64,000 nucleotides of DNA from Candidatus Avisuccinivibrio pullicola (GTDB taxonomy: Bacteria > Pseudomonadota > Gammaproteobacteria > Enterobacterales > Succinivibrionaceae): positions 1 through 64,000 of the forward strand of contig DVOQ01000016.1 in NCBI GenBank assembly GCA_018713485.1, written 5' to 3'. Both the position numbers and the translations under genes were made by a program. The notes beneath the pieces are model-generated. The model ran no database searches and was not told the origin of the DNA. It worked only from the letters and a program-made list of their open reading frames with translations. How positions within the stretch are numbered: position 1 is the stretch's first letter; each line of letters opens with the position of its first letter. Shown one piece after another: positions 35,171 through 45,811 of the stretch.

Positions 35171-36115
35171 ATGGAAACCCAGAAAGAAGAACAGCTTCAG
35201 GATACACAGGCCACAGCTGCTGTGGCTCCTGTGACCCCCGAAAATCCCGCGGCGGAAACCGAGGCGCAGCAGCCACAGCAGGATCCGCCTGGCGGAGTGC
35301 CGGGCAGCCGTTCCGAGCATATCAAGGCTGCTCTTGAGGTTTTATATCAGCGCTACCCCAAGTGCTTCTTCCGTGACGGTGATTTAAAGCCGCTTAAGGT
35401 CGGTATCTTAGAGGATCTCAAGAAGGCCGTCCCCGAAATGGAAGGCATGTCCATTTCCAAGCTGCGTGCCGCCGTGCGCATGTATACCACCCGTCTGCGC
35501 TATCTTTACAATGTGCAGGAAGGCGTGATGCGCATTGATCTTGACGGTAACGAGACCGAAGCCTGCACCGCAGAGCATCAGGCTTACGCCAAGGAAAAGT
35601 TCAACGAAATTAACACCAAGCGTAAGGAAAACCAGCTCAAAAAGCAGCAGATGCAGGAGCAGGGCCAGAAGCCTGGCCAGAGACCGGGCCGTAAGTTTAA
35701 CGGCAAGCCCGGCTTCAGAAAGGGTGGTAAGCCCGGCTTCCAGAACCGTCAGGGCGGCAAGCCCTTTAACCGTGAGGGCGGTTTCCAGCGCCGTGACGGT
35801 GCTCCCCGTCCTCAGGGACAGTTCCGTCAGGGACCGCGTCCCGAGGGCTTTAAGAAGTCTGCACCCAAGGTGGGGTTTGCCGGAGCCGCCGGTTCGCGAC
35901 TCAAGAAGGACTTCAAGGTACCGAGGATCACCATTAATGCCTCCAGTCACGCCTCCGAGCTGACGCAGGGTACAGAGGTGCTGGTGAAGACCCAGGCCGG
36001 GTTCTCCCGCGGTACCGTGAAGGAAAATGCCCAGGGCGGCGTGGTCACCGTTACCATGCAGAACGGCATGACACTGACCTTACCGGTCAGCCGCGTGTCC
36101 GTCGCCTCTAATTAA
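35171..36115 (+). CDS. proQ: RNA chaperone ProQ
   Basis: ProQ/FinO core LEVLYQRYPKCFFRDGDLKPLKVGILEDLKK...LRAAVRMYTTRLRYLYNV; RG-rich linker; C-terminal Tudor-like region; directly upstream of prc. Confidence 0.9.
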   Translation: METQKEEQLQDTQATAAVAPVTPENPAAETEAQQPQQDPPGGVPGSRSEHIKAALEVLYQRYPKCFFRDGDLKPLKVGILEDLKKAVPEMEGMSISKLRAAVRMYTTRLRYLYNVQEGVMRIDLDGNETEACTAEHQAYAKEKFNEINTKRKENQLKKQQMQEQGQKPGQRPGRKFNGKPGFRKGGKPGFQNRQGGKPFNREGGFQRRDGAPRPQGQFRQGPRPEGFKKSAPKVGFAGAAGSRLKKDFKVPRITINASSHASELTQGTEVLVKTQAGFSRGTVKENAQGGVVTVTMQNGMTLTLPVSRVSVASN

Positions 36116-36148
36116 TGCGCCTTTTAAAGGTCAGTTAAGGACAAGAAC

Positions 36149-38326
36149 GTGCGTGAGCTTTTAAAACTGGTTCTGATCGTACCCCTGTGCCTGATTTTCA
36201 CGGCAGAGGCTAAACTCACAGTTCCGGATGCCGAGGATGTGCCCGTGCTCACCTCGCAGAGCGTGCACTATACCGCCTGCTCGCGCACGGCCAATTATTT
36301 CTTAAGGGCGCACTACAAGCCCGTGGCAGTCAATGACGCTTTTGCCGATCACGTCCTTGACCGCTATCTTTACTTCATGGATTACAACCGCTCGCTGTAT
36401 ACGCAAAAGGAAGTGGACGCTATTCACACGCACCGCGATCGTATCCTGCGGGCCATTACCTACTGTGATCTGGCTTATCCCTTTGAGCTTTACAACGACA
36501 GCTTAAGACGCCGCTTCAATAAGTATTCCTTCTTTGTGGAGGCGGTGAAGGGAGATCTCGATCTCAGCACACATGAGCGTGTCGAATTTGACCGCCGCGA
36601 GGTGCCGTATCCTGCCTCTGAGGACGAGATTAGGGCCTTATGGCTAAGCGAAATCAAGAATGAATATGTAAATCAGCTCTTAAATGACAAGAGCCCTGCG
36701 GAGGCTAAGCAGCGCTTAAGACGCCGTTACGAGGCGGCCTTGGGCAAGTTAGTGCAGACTAAGTCCGAGGACGCCTTCTCGGCCTTTGAAAATGCCTTTG
36801 CCACCGCCATTGATCCGCATACCTCTTATTTAAGTCCCGATGACAGCGAGAACTTCAACGACGATATCAATCTCTCCCTGGAGGGAATCGGCGCGGTTCT
36901 CACTTCCGAAGACGAGTTCACGGTCATTAACAGCCTGCTGCCTGGATCGCCTGCCGAGCTTTCCAGAAAACTCAAGGCCAATGACCGCATCGTGGGCGTG
37001 ACTCAGGAGGATGGCACCTACGAGGACATCATCGGCTGGCGGCTTAGCGATGTAGTGAAGCGTATCAAGGGGCCCAAGGGATCTAAGGTGACTCTTGACA
37101 TCGAGCGTGAGGGAACGGGCGGCGCGGCCTCCCGCACCTTCCAGGTGACCCTGGTGCGTGACCGTATCCGTCTCCAGGATCGCGAGGCCAAGGGCGAGGT
37201 GAAGGAAGTCAATGGCCAGAAGGTCGGCGTGATCTCGATTAAGAGCTTCTACACCAACTTAAATCAGGATATCCGCCGCGAGATCACCAGGTTAAAGGAA
37301 GAGGACATTAAGGCCCTTGTTATCGATCTGCGCTCCAATGGCGGCGGTCTCCTTCCCGAGGCGACTCTGTCTACCGGACTTTTCATTAAAGACGGTCCGG
37401 TGGTGCAGGTGCGCGATACTGTGGGTAATGTCATTCCCCAGGTGGACTCGGACAGTGACGTGGCCTATGATGGCCCCTTAGTGGTGCTGATTAACCGACT
37501 TTCGGCTTCCAGTTCCGAGATCATGGCGGCGGCTCTGCGCGATTATGGCCGGGCGCTGATTGTCGGTGATACCTCCTTTGGCAAGGGTACGGTGCAGCAG
37601 AACCGTCCCCTGGCCCGCGTCTACGACTTTGACGGTTCGCAGTTAGGCTCCATTCATTACACCATCGCTAAGTTCTACCGCATTACCGGCGGATCGACGC
37701 AGTTAAAGGGCGTAACCCCGGATATCGCTTTCCCGGGGCTCGTGGATGACAGCGAAATCGGTGAAAGATCCGAACCCTTTGCGCTGGCCTGGGACAAGAT
37801 CAATCCCACGCCGTACACCGGTATTTACAATATTGACGCTTATGTGCCGGAACTGAAGCGCCGCCATGAGGAGCGCGTGGCGCATAACCTTGCCTTCTCC
37901 ATCATGCGCGAGGATATGGATCGCTATTTAAAGCAGAAGGCCGAAGGCTCCGTGACCGTCAACCTGAAGGAACGCGAGGCCCTAAAGAAGGAAGAGGACG
38001 CGCGTCACTTAAAGAACGTCAATGCCCGTTTAGAGGAGATGGGTGAGAAGCCGGTTAAAAAGGTCGGTGATTTACCCGAGGACTTCGAGTTCCCGGATGC
38101 CCTCTTAAATGAGGCTGTCAACATCGCTCTTGATTTTGCCTCGCTCATTGAAGAGCACGTCTATAAGGCCGAGGGCACCCCTGAGTTTACGCGCTTTTCC
38201 CTGACTCAGACGATGCTGCCGGATAAGGCCGAGGACGAGGTATTAGACACGGAAAGTCAGATCGTCTCCAAGGATCCGGATACCGGCAAGGCACCGGCGG
38301 AGGCGGTCGAAAGTCAGGTACAGTAG
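36149..38326 (+). CDS. prc: carboxy-terminal processing protease (tail-specific protease)
   Basis: 725 aa; PDZ segment, LVVLINRLSASSSEIMAAALRDYGRALIVGDTSFGKGTVQ catalytic Ser/Lys. Confidence 0.95.
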   Translation: MRELLKLVLIVPLCLIFTAEAKLTVPDAEDVPVLTSQSVHYTACSRTANYFLRAHYKPVAVNDAFADHVLDRYLYFMDYNRSLYTQKEVDAIHTHRDRILRAITYCDLAYPFELYNDSLRRRFNKYSFFVEAVKGDLDLSTHERVEFDRREVPYPASEDEIRALWLSEIKNEYVNQLLNDKSPAEAKQRLRRRYEAALGKLVQTKSEDAFSAFENAFATAIDPHTSYLSPDDSENFNDDINLSLEGIGAVLTSEDEFTVINSLLPGSPAELSRKLKANDRIVGVTQEDGTYEDIIGWRLSDVVKRIKGPKGSKVTLDIEREGTGGAASRTFQVTLVRDRIRLQDREAKGEVKEVNGQKVGVISIKSFYTNLNQDIRREITRLKEEDIKALVIDLRSNGGGLLPEATLSTGLFIKDGPVVQVRDTVGNVIPQVDSDSDVAYDGPLVVLINRLSASSSEIMAAALRDYGRALIVGDTSFGKGTVQQNRPLARVYDFDGSQLGSIHYTIAKFYRITGGSTQLKGVTPDIAFPGLVDDSEIGERSEPFALAWDKINPTPYTGIYNIDAYVPELKRRHEERVAHNLAFSIMREDMDRYLKQKAEGSVTVNLKEREALKKEEDARHLKNVNARLEEMGEKPVKKVGDLPEDFEFPDALLNEAVNIALDFASLIEEHVYKAEGTPEFTRFSLTQTMLPDKAEDEVLDTESQIVSKDPDTGKAPAEAVESQVQ

Positions 38327-38416
38327 GGATCTGACCGGCCGTGACAGAACAGGCTAAGGGGCGGCGCAGGCCGCCCTTTTGCTGAGAATAAAACCTAACG
38401 TAACCGGAGATAAGTA

Positions 38417-41044
38417 ATGGCAGGCTTTCAGGCACAGAAACGACTTGATTATCAGGAACCCCCCTTTACCGCTACGGACACGGAATTAGAGTTTTTCCTT
38501 TCCGATGAATATACGCGGGTGCGTCAGGTGACCCGCTATAAGCGTCTCACTAAAGACCGTAGCGTGCCTTTGCGCCTTGACGGTGAGGACATGGAGCTTA
38601 TTTCGGTGCGCCTCAACGGTCAGGAAGTGCGTCCGCAGGTGGATCCGAAAGGTCTGACGCTTGCTGGGGTGCCGGATGATTTCGAGCTGTCGCTTGAAAA
38701 TGTTATCGCCCCGGCCTCCAATACCACCCTGATGGGTCTCTATAAGTCCAATGGCGTGTTCTGCACTCAATGTGAGCCTGAGGGCTTCAGGCGCATAACG
38801 TATTTCCTGGACCGTCCGGATGTGCAGTGCCGCTATACCGTGACGATTCACGCCCCGGCCTACGGCTGCCCGGTGCTGCTTTCCAACGGCAATCTGATTA
38901 AGGAAGGCGAGGATCGTGACGGCTATTACTGCATGTGGCAGGATCCCTTCCCCAAGCCCTCCTATCTCTTTGCGCTGGTGGCAGGTCCCTTTGACATTCT
39001 CACCGACACCTATACCACGGGATCGGGCCGTAAGGTCAGCTGTCAGGTCTATGTAGACCGCGGCGCAGGTCCGCGCGGCAAATATGCCCTGGAGTCCATC
39101 AAGACGGCGATGCGCTTTGACGAGGAGCGCTTCGGGCTTGAATACGATCTCGACAATTTCAAGCTCGTGGCGGTAGATTTCTTCAATCAGGGGGCCATGG
39201 AGAATAAGTCGCTCAATATCTTTAACTCCAAGTTGGTGCTCGTGGATGCGGCCACGGCCACGGATAACGATTTCTATAACGTCGAGAGCGTGGTGGGGCA
39301 TGAATACTTCCACAACTGGACGGGCGACAGAGTGACGCTGCGCGACTGGTTCCAGCTTTCGCTTAAAGAGTCTTTAACCGTGTTCCGCGATGAGGAATTC
39401 TCCGCCACCACGGTAAGCCGGGCCTTAAGCCGTCTCAAGGCCGTCGAAGTCATCAAGGGACCGCAGTTTGCCGAGGATGCCTCGCCCATGGCCCATGCCG
39501 TGCGCCCTGACGAGGTCACCGAGATGAACAATTTCTACACCGTGACCATTTACGACAAGGGCGCCGAGGTCATCCGCATGATTCACACGCTGCTCGGTGA
39601 AAAGCTCTTTGTCAAAGGCATGCGCCATTACCTTAGTGTGCATGACGGTAAGTCCGCCACTATTGATGATTTCGTGAAGGCCATGGAAGAGGTTTCGGGA
39701 AAATCCTTAGAGAAATTCATGCGCTGGTATACCCAGGCGGGTACCCCGACCCTGAAGGCGCACTGGGAGCAGGAGGGCTCTGAGCTTACCCTGATGCTCT
39801 CCCAGAGCACCGGGCCCACCTTAAAACAGCCGGCCACGGAGCCCTTTGTCATTCCCGTGCGTCTGTCCTTTATGGATAAGTCAGGACAGAAGGTCACGCC
39901 TCCGGAGCTTGCCGGGAGCGGCGTCATTATCCTTGAAAATGAGAGTGCGGAGTATGTCTTTACGGGCCTGCCGCCAGAGGCTCTGCCGGTGCTCCTTGAG
40001 GATTTTTCAGCCCCGGTGCGCCTTGAGGCCCCGTACAGCGAGGAGGATTACAGCCACATTCTCGCTTTTGCCTCCGATCCCTACAGCCGTTATGCAGCCT
40101 GCGAAGGCCTTATCGAGCGTTATCTAAAGGATAATTTAGCGAAGGCGCAGCAGCATGAACCCTTGCCGGAGCCTCATGCCCTGAGCGCCGCTTTTGCTGC
40201 GGTGGCTGAAGGCTTTGAAAAGGAAGAGGATCCCCTGGTGACGGCGGAGCTTATCCGGGTGCCGCCGCTGGCCACGCTGATGCAGATGTTCCCCGTCATT
40301 GATCTTGATGCCCTGCATACGCTGCGTGAGCATCTGGAGACGCGTCTTGCCGTAAACCTGGAGGAGCACTTTGCCAGACTGTATGAAAAGACCCGCCTCA
40401 GGGGGGCCTACCGTTATCAGGTAAAGGATTATGCCTGCCGCAGCGCAGGTAATCTCGCTTTAAAGATGCTCGTCATAGCGATGTGCGCCACGGAGCGTAA
40501 AGCTCAGGCCGACGCACTGGTGCGCGGTCATTTTGAGAAGGCCAATAATATGACGGATTTCCTTGCCGCCATGACGCTGGCCATTCATCATGAACTGCCC
40601 TGCAGGGAAGCGGTTGTCAGTGAGTTTACCGTCCGCCACGGTGACGATCCTCTGGTCTACGACAATTATTTCCGCATCATGGGTCAGGCCGAGGGCGAAA
40701 GCGCCGTCTACGACGTGCGCCGCCTGATGCGCGATCCGCATTTTGATATCGGCAATCCCAACCGCCTGCGCGCCCTCGTGGGCTCCCTGGTGCTTAACAA
40801 TCCGTGGGCATTCTACCGTAAGGATGGCACCGGTATGCTGCTTGCCTACGACGTCATCAATGAGCTCAATAACGTCAATCCCATGATGGCCGCACGTATG
40901 GTGACTCCGCTTTTAAGCTTCCGCCGCTTTGATCCTGAGCGTCAGGCGCTGTGCCGTGAGTATTTAGACAAACTGCGTGCCCGTCCCGATCTGGCCCGTG
41001 ACGTCTATGAAAAGGTGGAGGCGGCTTTAAGCGAGAGGCAGTAA
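38417..41044 (+). CDS. pepN: aminopeptidase N
   Basis: 875 aa; NQGAMENKSLNIFN, VVGHEYFHNWTGDRVTLRDWFQLSLKE zinc motif. Confidence 0.96.
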   Translation: MAGFQAQKRLDYQEPPFTATDTELEFFLSDEYTRVRQVTRYKRLTKDRSVPLRLDGEDMELISVRLNGQEVRPQVDPKGLTLAGVPDDFELSLENVIAPASNTTLMGLYKSNGVFCTQCEPEGFRRITYFLDRPDVQCRYTVTIHAPAYGCPVLLSNGNLIKEGEDRDGYYCMWQDPFPKPSYLFALVAGPFDILTDTYTTGSGRKVSCQVYVDRGAGPRGKYALESIKTAMRFDEERFGLEYDLDNFKLVAVDFFNQGAMENKSLNIFNSKLVLVDAATATDNDFYNVESVVGHEYFHNWTGDRVTLRDWFQLSLKESLTVFRDEEFSATTVSRALSRLKAVEVIKGPQFAEDASPMAHAVRPDEVTEMNNFYTVTIYDKGAEVIRMIHTLLGEKLFVKGMRHYLSVHDGKSATIDDFVKAMEEVSGKSLEKFMRWYTQAGTPTLKAHWEQEGSELTLMLSQSTGPTLKQPATEPFVIPVRLSFMDKSGQKVTPPELAGSGVIILENESAEYVFTGLPPEALPVLLEDFSAPVRLEAPYSEEDYSHILAFASDPYSRYAACEGLIERYLKDNLAKAQQHEPLPEPHALSAAFAAVAEGFEKEEDPLVTAELIRVPPLATLMQMFPVIDLDALHTLREHLETRLAVNLEEHFARLYEKTRLRGAYRYQVKDYACRSAGNLALKMLVIAMCATERKAQADALVRGHFEKANNMTDFLAAMTLAIHHELPCREAVVSEFTVRHGDDPLVYDNYFRIMGQAEGESAVYDVRRLMRDPHFDIGNPNRLRALVGSLVLNNPWAFYRKDGTGMLLAYDVINELNNVNPMMAARMVTPLLSFRRFDPERQALCREYLDKLRARPDLARDVYEKVEAALSERQ

Positions 41045-41274
41045 TGTACGGCTTAAAGAAGTTTCATTTCGCGCTGCGTATCCCCAGAGAGGAGCTGATG
41101 CGGGTTTATACCGGCTCGGCTCAGCATCTGGTGGTACGCTGTGAAGAGGGAGTGACGCTGCAGCTTGATGCCAGTCACCTGCGCTCCTTCACTACGCTCT
41201 CGGGGATCTACGGCCGTTTTGAGCTGGTGGTTAACGCCGAGAACCGTTTCGTTTCCTTAAAACAGATAGGATAG
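41044..41274 (+). CDS. DUF2835 family protein
   Basis: 76 aa; located between pepN and pyrD; LRIPREELMRVYTGSAQHLVVRCEEGVTLQLDASHLRSFTTLSGIYGRFEL. Confidence 0.8.
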   Translation: MYGLKKFHFALRIPREELMRVYTGSAQHLVVRCEEGVTLQLDASHLRSFTTLSGIYGRFELVVNAENRFVSLKQIG

Positions 41275-41282
41275 ATAGAAAG

Positions 41283-42308
41283 ATGTCACTTTACGCGCTC
41301 TACCCATATCTCATCCGTCCCTTCGTGTTTATGCTCGATCCTGAGGACGCCCACACCATGACCATTAAGGCCGGACGTATGCTCTCCTCCCCGCTGTTAC
41401 GCCCGTTCTTCGGACAGTCAGTTCCCGACAGGCCCGTCGAGGTGATGGGGCTTAAATTCCGTCATCCCCTGGGGCTTGCTGCCGGCATGGATAAAAACGG
41501 TGACTGCATTGACTATTTGGGGGGCCTTGGCTTTTCGCATCTTGAATTAGGCACGGTTACCCCGCGTGCGCAAGAGGGCAATCCGCGTCCCCGCATGTTC
41601 CGTGTCAAAGAGGCCCGCGGTCTGATTAACCGCATGGGTTTTAATAATAAGGGTGTTGATTATCTGACCGTCAATCTCACGCGCCGCACCTATAAGGGGA
41701 TCATCGGCGTCTCGATCGGCAAGAACGAGACCACGCCGCTGGAAAACGCGGCTGATGACTATCTGTACTGTATGCGCAAGGTCTATGCGCATTGTGATTA
41801 CATCGCCGTCAACGTCTCCTGCCCTAATACGCCGGGGCTTACCGCTTTACAGGAGGCTGAACCTCTGGTGGCCTTAATCAGGACCTTAAAGGAAGAGCAG
41901 AAGAGTCTCAGCCGGAATACCGGCCGCTATGTGCCGCTTGTAGTCAAGATTTCCCCCGATCTGACTCCTGTGCAGTTAGAGGCGGTATGCGACGCCTGCG
42001 TGCGCCTGAGCGTCGATGGCATGAGCTGTACCAATACCACCACCGATCGCGAGGTCATTCATGGTCTGCCTCACGCAGGAGAGTGGGGAGGACTTTCGGG
42101 TGAACCGCTGAAGCAGCGCAGTACCGAGGTTCTGAAAAAGGTTGCGGAATATACGGCGGGTAAACTTCCTCTCATCGGGATTGGCGGGATAAGCGGCGCC
42201 GTGTCGGCCCGCGAGAAGCTCAATGCCGGCGCCAGCCTGCTGCAGCTCTATTCGGCCTTTGTCTATCAGGGACCGTCCATTATCGGCAAGGTAGTAAGTA
42301 ACCTCTAG
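41283..42308 (+). CDS. pyrD: quinone-dependent dihydroorotate dehydrogenase
   Basis: PLGLAAGMDKNGD, LELGTVTPRAQEGNPRPRMFR, NVSCPNTPGL, SCTNTTTDR. Confidence 0.96.
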   Translation: MSLYALYPYLIRPFVFMLDPEDAHTMTIKAGRMLSSPLLRPFFGQSVPDRPVEVMGLKFRHPLGLAAGMDKNGDCIDYLGGLGFSHLELGTVTPRAQEGNPRPRMFRVKEARGLINRMGFNNKGVDYLTVNLTRRTYKGIIGVSIGKNETTPLENAADDYLYCMRKVYAHCDYIAVNVSCPNTPGLTALQEAEPLVALIRTLKEEQKSLSRNTGRYVPLVVKISPDLTPVQLEAVCDACVRLSVDGMSCTNTTTDREVIHGLPHAGEWGGLSGEPLKQRSTEVLKKVAEYTAGKLPLIGIGGISGAVSAREKLNAGASLLQLYSAFVYQGPSIIGKVVSNL

Positions 42309-42317
42309 TTCCTTCCT

Positions 42318-42352
42318 CCGTGTCAGAGCGCCATGACTGTTCTCTGACACGG
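42318..42352. other. long perfect hairpin downstream of pyrD
   Basis: CCGTGTCAGAG-N13-CTCTGACACGG, 11-bp perfect stem. Confidence 0.6.
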
Positions 42353-43102
42353 CACTTCTCCATAATATTTTCTTCAGTACGGAAAAACGCGGATACAGGT
42401 GCCATACCTGTATACCGGGTGTCGTTTAGTTATACGTTACCGAGAATAAGAGCACTCTCATCTCATGAGGAGCTCAGGGAATGGGTAAACGGAGGAGGTA
42501 ATGCATAATTGAGAGGAAGAGGGAGTAATGTGAGAGGCTCTGTCCCCGGCTTTGAAAAAGACGTTGCGGTAGGGGAAGAGAGGTAAGCTGCGGCAGAAAA
42601 GAGAGCAGAGTGGCTAGCATAAAAAAGAACTGGCAGTTAAAAATGATAATATCTGTATACTTTGGTTAATTTACGTTTCTTAAACAATAGTATTTACAAT
42701 TAAAAGTATTAAACGGTAAACTCTCAATAAGCAGAAGAGAATAGGGAGCTAAATTCAGAAAGAACATAGTAATCAGGGGTATCGGAGGCTATGTCAAAAA
42801 GCTGACAAGTGTTCCGGACAGAGGGGGGGGATTCTTCTTAAGAAATACAGATTATTTAAGTATTTAAATGTGTAAGAGGCAGCCTGGCAGAGACAGTTAG
42901 GAAAAGGATTGAAAAACTGTGATAAAGATCGGATTGATATTTGAGTAAGTTGGCACGCAATTAGCAATGATTAACGTGTGTAAAGTAATCTTTACTAAAA
43001 ACCGGAGGTGGCTCACAAAAATAAGCAGAATAGCTTTTTACTTTTAAGCGCCGATTGGCTACAATAAACCTGAAATTAAATTACAAACAGGAAATCATTT
43101 CG

Positions 43103-43672
43103 GTGAAATTCACGTTAAGCGCCTCCTGGACATGGGATTACCACCCTATAGGAAACGCTGAGTATCTGGCCCTTAATCTGGTAAGCGATGAAGGAGAAAA
43201 GTTCTTCTTCAACACCTGCTACCGCAAAGAAGATCTGCTTTCTCTCCCGCAGACGGGTCAGGCCTTTACCGTGGAAGACGCCCTGTTACTTACGGATTTC
43301 CAGGACGGTTTGTATGACATCAACCTTCAGGATCGCTGGTGCATGCCGCTGGCCCTGACTGCTTTAGCCTGTGCCCGCTTTGTGCGTCTGCCCAATCCGA
43401 GCGGTGGCCGTATGTATCTCCCTTACGGCGGCCGGGAGGCAATTTACCGTGGGCAGGTAGTCTCTCTCTACGCCAAGGAAGGCGGGGTGGGTGATTTCAT
43501 CGTCCTCGATGATCTCCCTGACGGGGACGTTTACCGGTTGATGCTGCTGAATAATGAATGGGATCTCGGCCGCTATGTCTTAAAGCAGGGCATGATGGTG
43601 CGCGTTTCCTCAAGCGTGATTTGTCCGTACCGTTCCGTTGATATTTCAAGGAGAACAGTCCGTTACGCTTAG
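43103..43672 (+). CDS. zapC: ZapC-like cell division protein
   Basis: Position after pyrD; VKFTLSASWTWDYHPIGNAEYLALNL...FTVEDALLLTDFQ...LALTALACARFVR; GTG start proposed. Confidence 0.6.
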   Translation: MKFTLSASWTWDYHPIGNAEYLALNLVSDEGEKFFFNTCYRKEDLLSLPQTGQAFTVEDALLLTDFQDGLYDINLQDRWCMPLALTALACARFVRLPNPSGGRMYLPYGGREAIYRGQVVSLYAKEGGVGDFIVLDDLPDGDVYRLMLLNNEWDLGRYVLKQGMMVRVSSSVICPYRSVDISRRTVRYA

Positions 43673-43724
43673 TTCCTCTTTCTTTCCTAAGTTGCTGTAG
43701 TCTTAACGAAAGTTAGGATGGCTT

Positions 43725-43759
43725 ATCCCCTCAGTTGCTCCACGGAGGGGATTTTTTTT
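43725..43759 (+). terminator. intrinsic terminator after zapC
   Basis: TCCCCTC-N12-GAGGGGA followed by T8. Confidence 0.75.
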
Positions 43760-45334
43760 GCTTTGGCGTAAACCGGAGAGGTGGCCGTAAGGATTGGGGG
43801 ACCGGTGTGAACGGAGAGTGGGCGGGGCAGGAACGAGGGAAGTGAGTTACGCTTAGAGCAAGTCTATCAGATGTTACCTGAGGGCACGGGACGAGGACAG
43901 GGTTAAGCATCCTTGCTGAATAACATGCGATCTCCTGGTAGTCAGTACTTTTCAAGCTGTCTGTTGCAGGAAGCGAAACGTCTGCACCCGTGAGCAGGGA
44001 GAGCGCATTGAGGTACCGGCTGCCCCTGGAAAAACCGTGTAAGGCAGGGTTAAACGCGGATACTTAACGGATCATTCTGCGCCGCTGATGCTGTCAGTTA
44101 CGACAATGAAAGACGCAGGGCACTGTTCTGTAAATTGGAACGGTGTGGGCGAGCAGAAGAACTGAAAGACCGTTGAAACCCGCGAAAATGTTTAAACTTG
44201 CTGAAAATAATAACTCTAAATAACTCTAATTTTAATAAATTCACAATAAATCAATATCTTAATAAGAAATAAGCGCTGGGTTTATTTTTTTTGCTTTAAA
44301 ACGCATATGTAAATACGCTCTACAAAACTGTAACTAAAAACGTAAAATTTACAATAATGAAAGCAATTTACAGAAATTACTTTCAGGCAGAACTACAGCG
44401 AACTGAAAGCGGCAGTGCTTCGGTCAGAAATGAGCAAAAAGCCTCTATAATGTGTGTTAAGTAAATCTAATCCTTTCATTACATTTGTAAATTAAGCTCT
44501 TGCAGTTAATTGAACCCAGCCCGCTGCTCTGGAAATAGATTTTTCAAATACAGGCTATATTTAATAATAAATGATGTATATAAACATAGATTAAATTGAA
44601 CTTTTGTGTTAAAACTTAAAAACATGGTTTAAGTTTAGTAGTAAATACTTAGATAAAAAGTTCTTAACCTTTTTTGATCTCACTTGTCCCTATCCTCTCC
44701 CTCTTTTCCTTTTATGCCACCCACAGATAATTACCCCGTCTATATTCTGGTAAAGCTCTGGAATACCTTGTGATACCCTTCACTCCCTGGATTAAATCTT
44801 AACCGCTGCCTTTAAACCTATCAGTTAAGTGGCTGTGTATTAAGTAAAATGCCAAAAAGTGGGCTTATAACTTTAAGCCGGCATTTTTCTGTACCTATTC
44901 AGGTTAAAGCCTAAGAGTTAGGAAAGATCTTTAGCTCCCTTACTTTAAGTTTCCTGCTAATACTCATTACTGGGGTATTTAGCAGTTACGCCAAAGATGC
45001 AGTTTCCTTCCTAATATGCCCGGGATTTACGTCCCGCGGGGGGTGTTTAGTCAGCTTTCGTATGCAGAATTTCAGTTTAGCTCCTTTGTGACAGCGTATT
45101 TTAGAGGACGGTAGTTTTTTGAGTTCCGGTAAGCGCCCTTGCGCGTCCTGACTGAACCCTTCCGCACTCGGGATCTTACAGATCCTGAAGAAAATCAGTC
45201 TTAGGTCAAGGTTAGCGTTATTTTTTAAGATGCATAAATTTTCCGTATCCTAAGTTTTGCCTAATTGTGAGTCTCTAAACTGTAATCATCGCTTCAGTTA
45301 ACCGCACCATCATTTAACTTATGAGGATTGAGTT

Positions 45335-45730
45335 ATGAAAAAGTTAGCCTTAGTTTCCGTGATCGCCGTCGCCCTGACTTCCGCTGCAGTCATGGCCGCT
45401 CCCCAGGGTTTTGGCGGGGGTGCTCCCGCAGCCGCTCCCGGAGCTCCCGCTGGCTTTAACAACGCTGCCCCCAATACCATCGCCAGTGTGCTGGCCAGTG
45501 CCTATGACGATCAGGTGGTGACTTTAGAGGGCCGTCTTACCAATTACCTGGGTGAGGATCATTACGAGTTCACTGATGCGGCAGGTGATCGTATCGAGAT
45601 TGAGCTTGATGACGATCAGGACTGGAGCTTTATCTCCAAGGATATGCTGATCCGCATCACAGGTGACGTGGACAAGGATCTGCTCTCCACCACCATTGAC
45701 GTTAAGCGTGCCGAGCCCGTGCAGCCCTAA
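45335..45730 (+). CDS. YgiW/YdeI family OB-fold stress-tolerance protein
   Basis: Signal peptide then VTLEGRLTNYLGEDHYEFTDAAGDRIEIELDDD...DVDKDLLSTTIDVKR. Confidence 0.85.
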   Translation: MKKLALVSVIAVALTSAAVMAAPQGFGGGAPAAAPGAPAGFNNAAPNTIASVLASAYDDQVVTLEGRLTNYLGEDHYEFTDAAGDRIEIELDDDQDWSFISKDMLIRITGDVDKDLLSTTIDVKRAEPVQP

Positions 45731-45759
45731 GCCGTCTTAACTGTCGCTTTGCGTAAAAA

Positions 45760-45785
45760 AGGACCCCGCAGTTGCGGGGTCTTTG
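45760..45785 (+). terminator. intrinsic terminator between ygiW-like gene and alpha-2-macroglobulin gene
   Basis: GACCCCGCA-GT-TGCGGGGTC with flanking A6/T-rich tracts. Confidence 0.75.
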
Positions 45786-45811
45786 CTTTTTGAGGCTATC
45801 CTGCGTAGCAG

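Noticed and set aside
38486-39313. 275-aa minus-strand ORF
   Set aside because: Antisense to pepN; no domain; shadow ORF.
43760-45334. Possible replication origin in the AT-rich gap
   Set aside because: No clear cluster of DnaA boxes (TTATCCACA) seen by eye and no dnaA/dnaN/gidA neighbourhood; computation would be needed.
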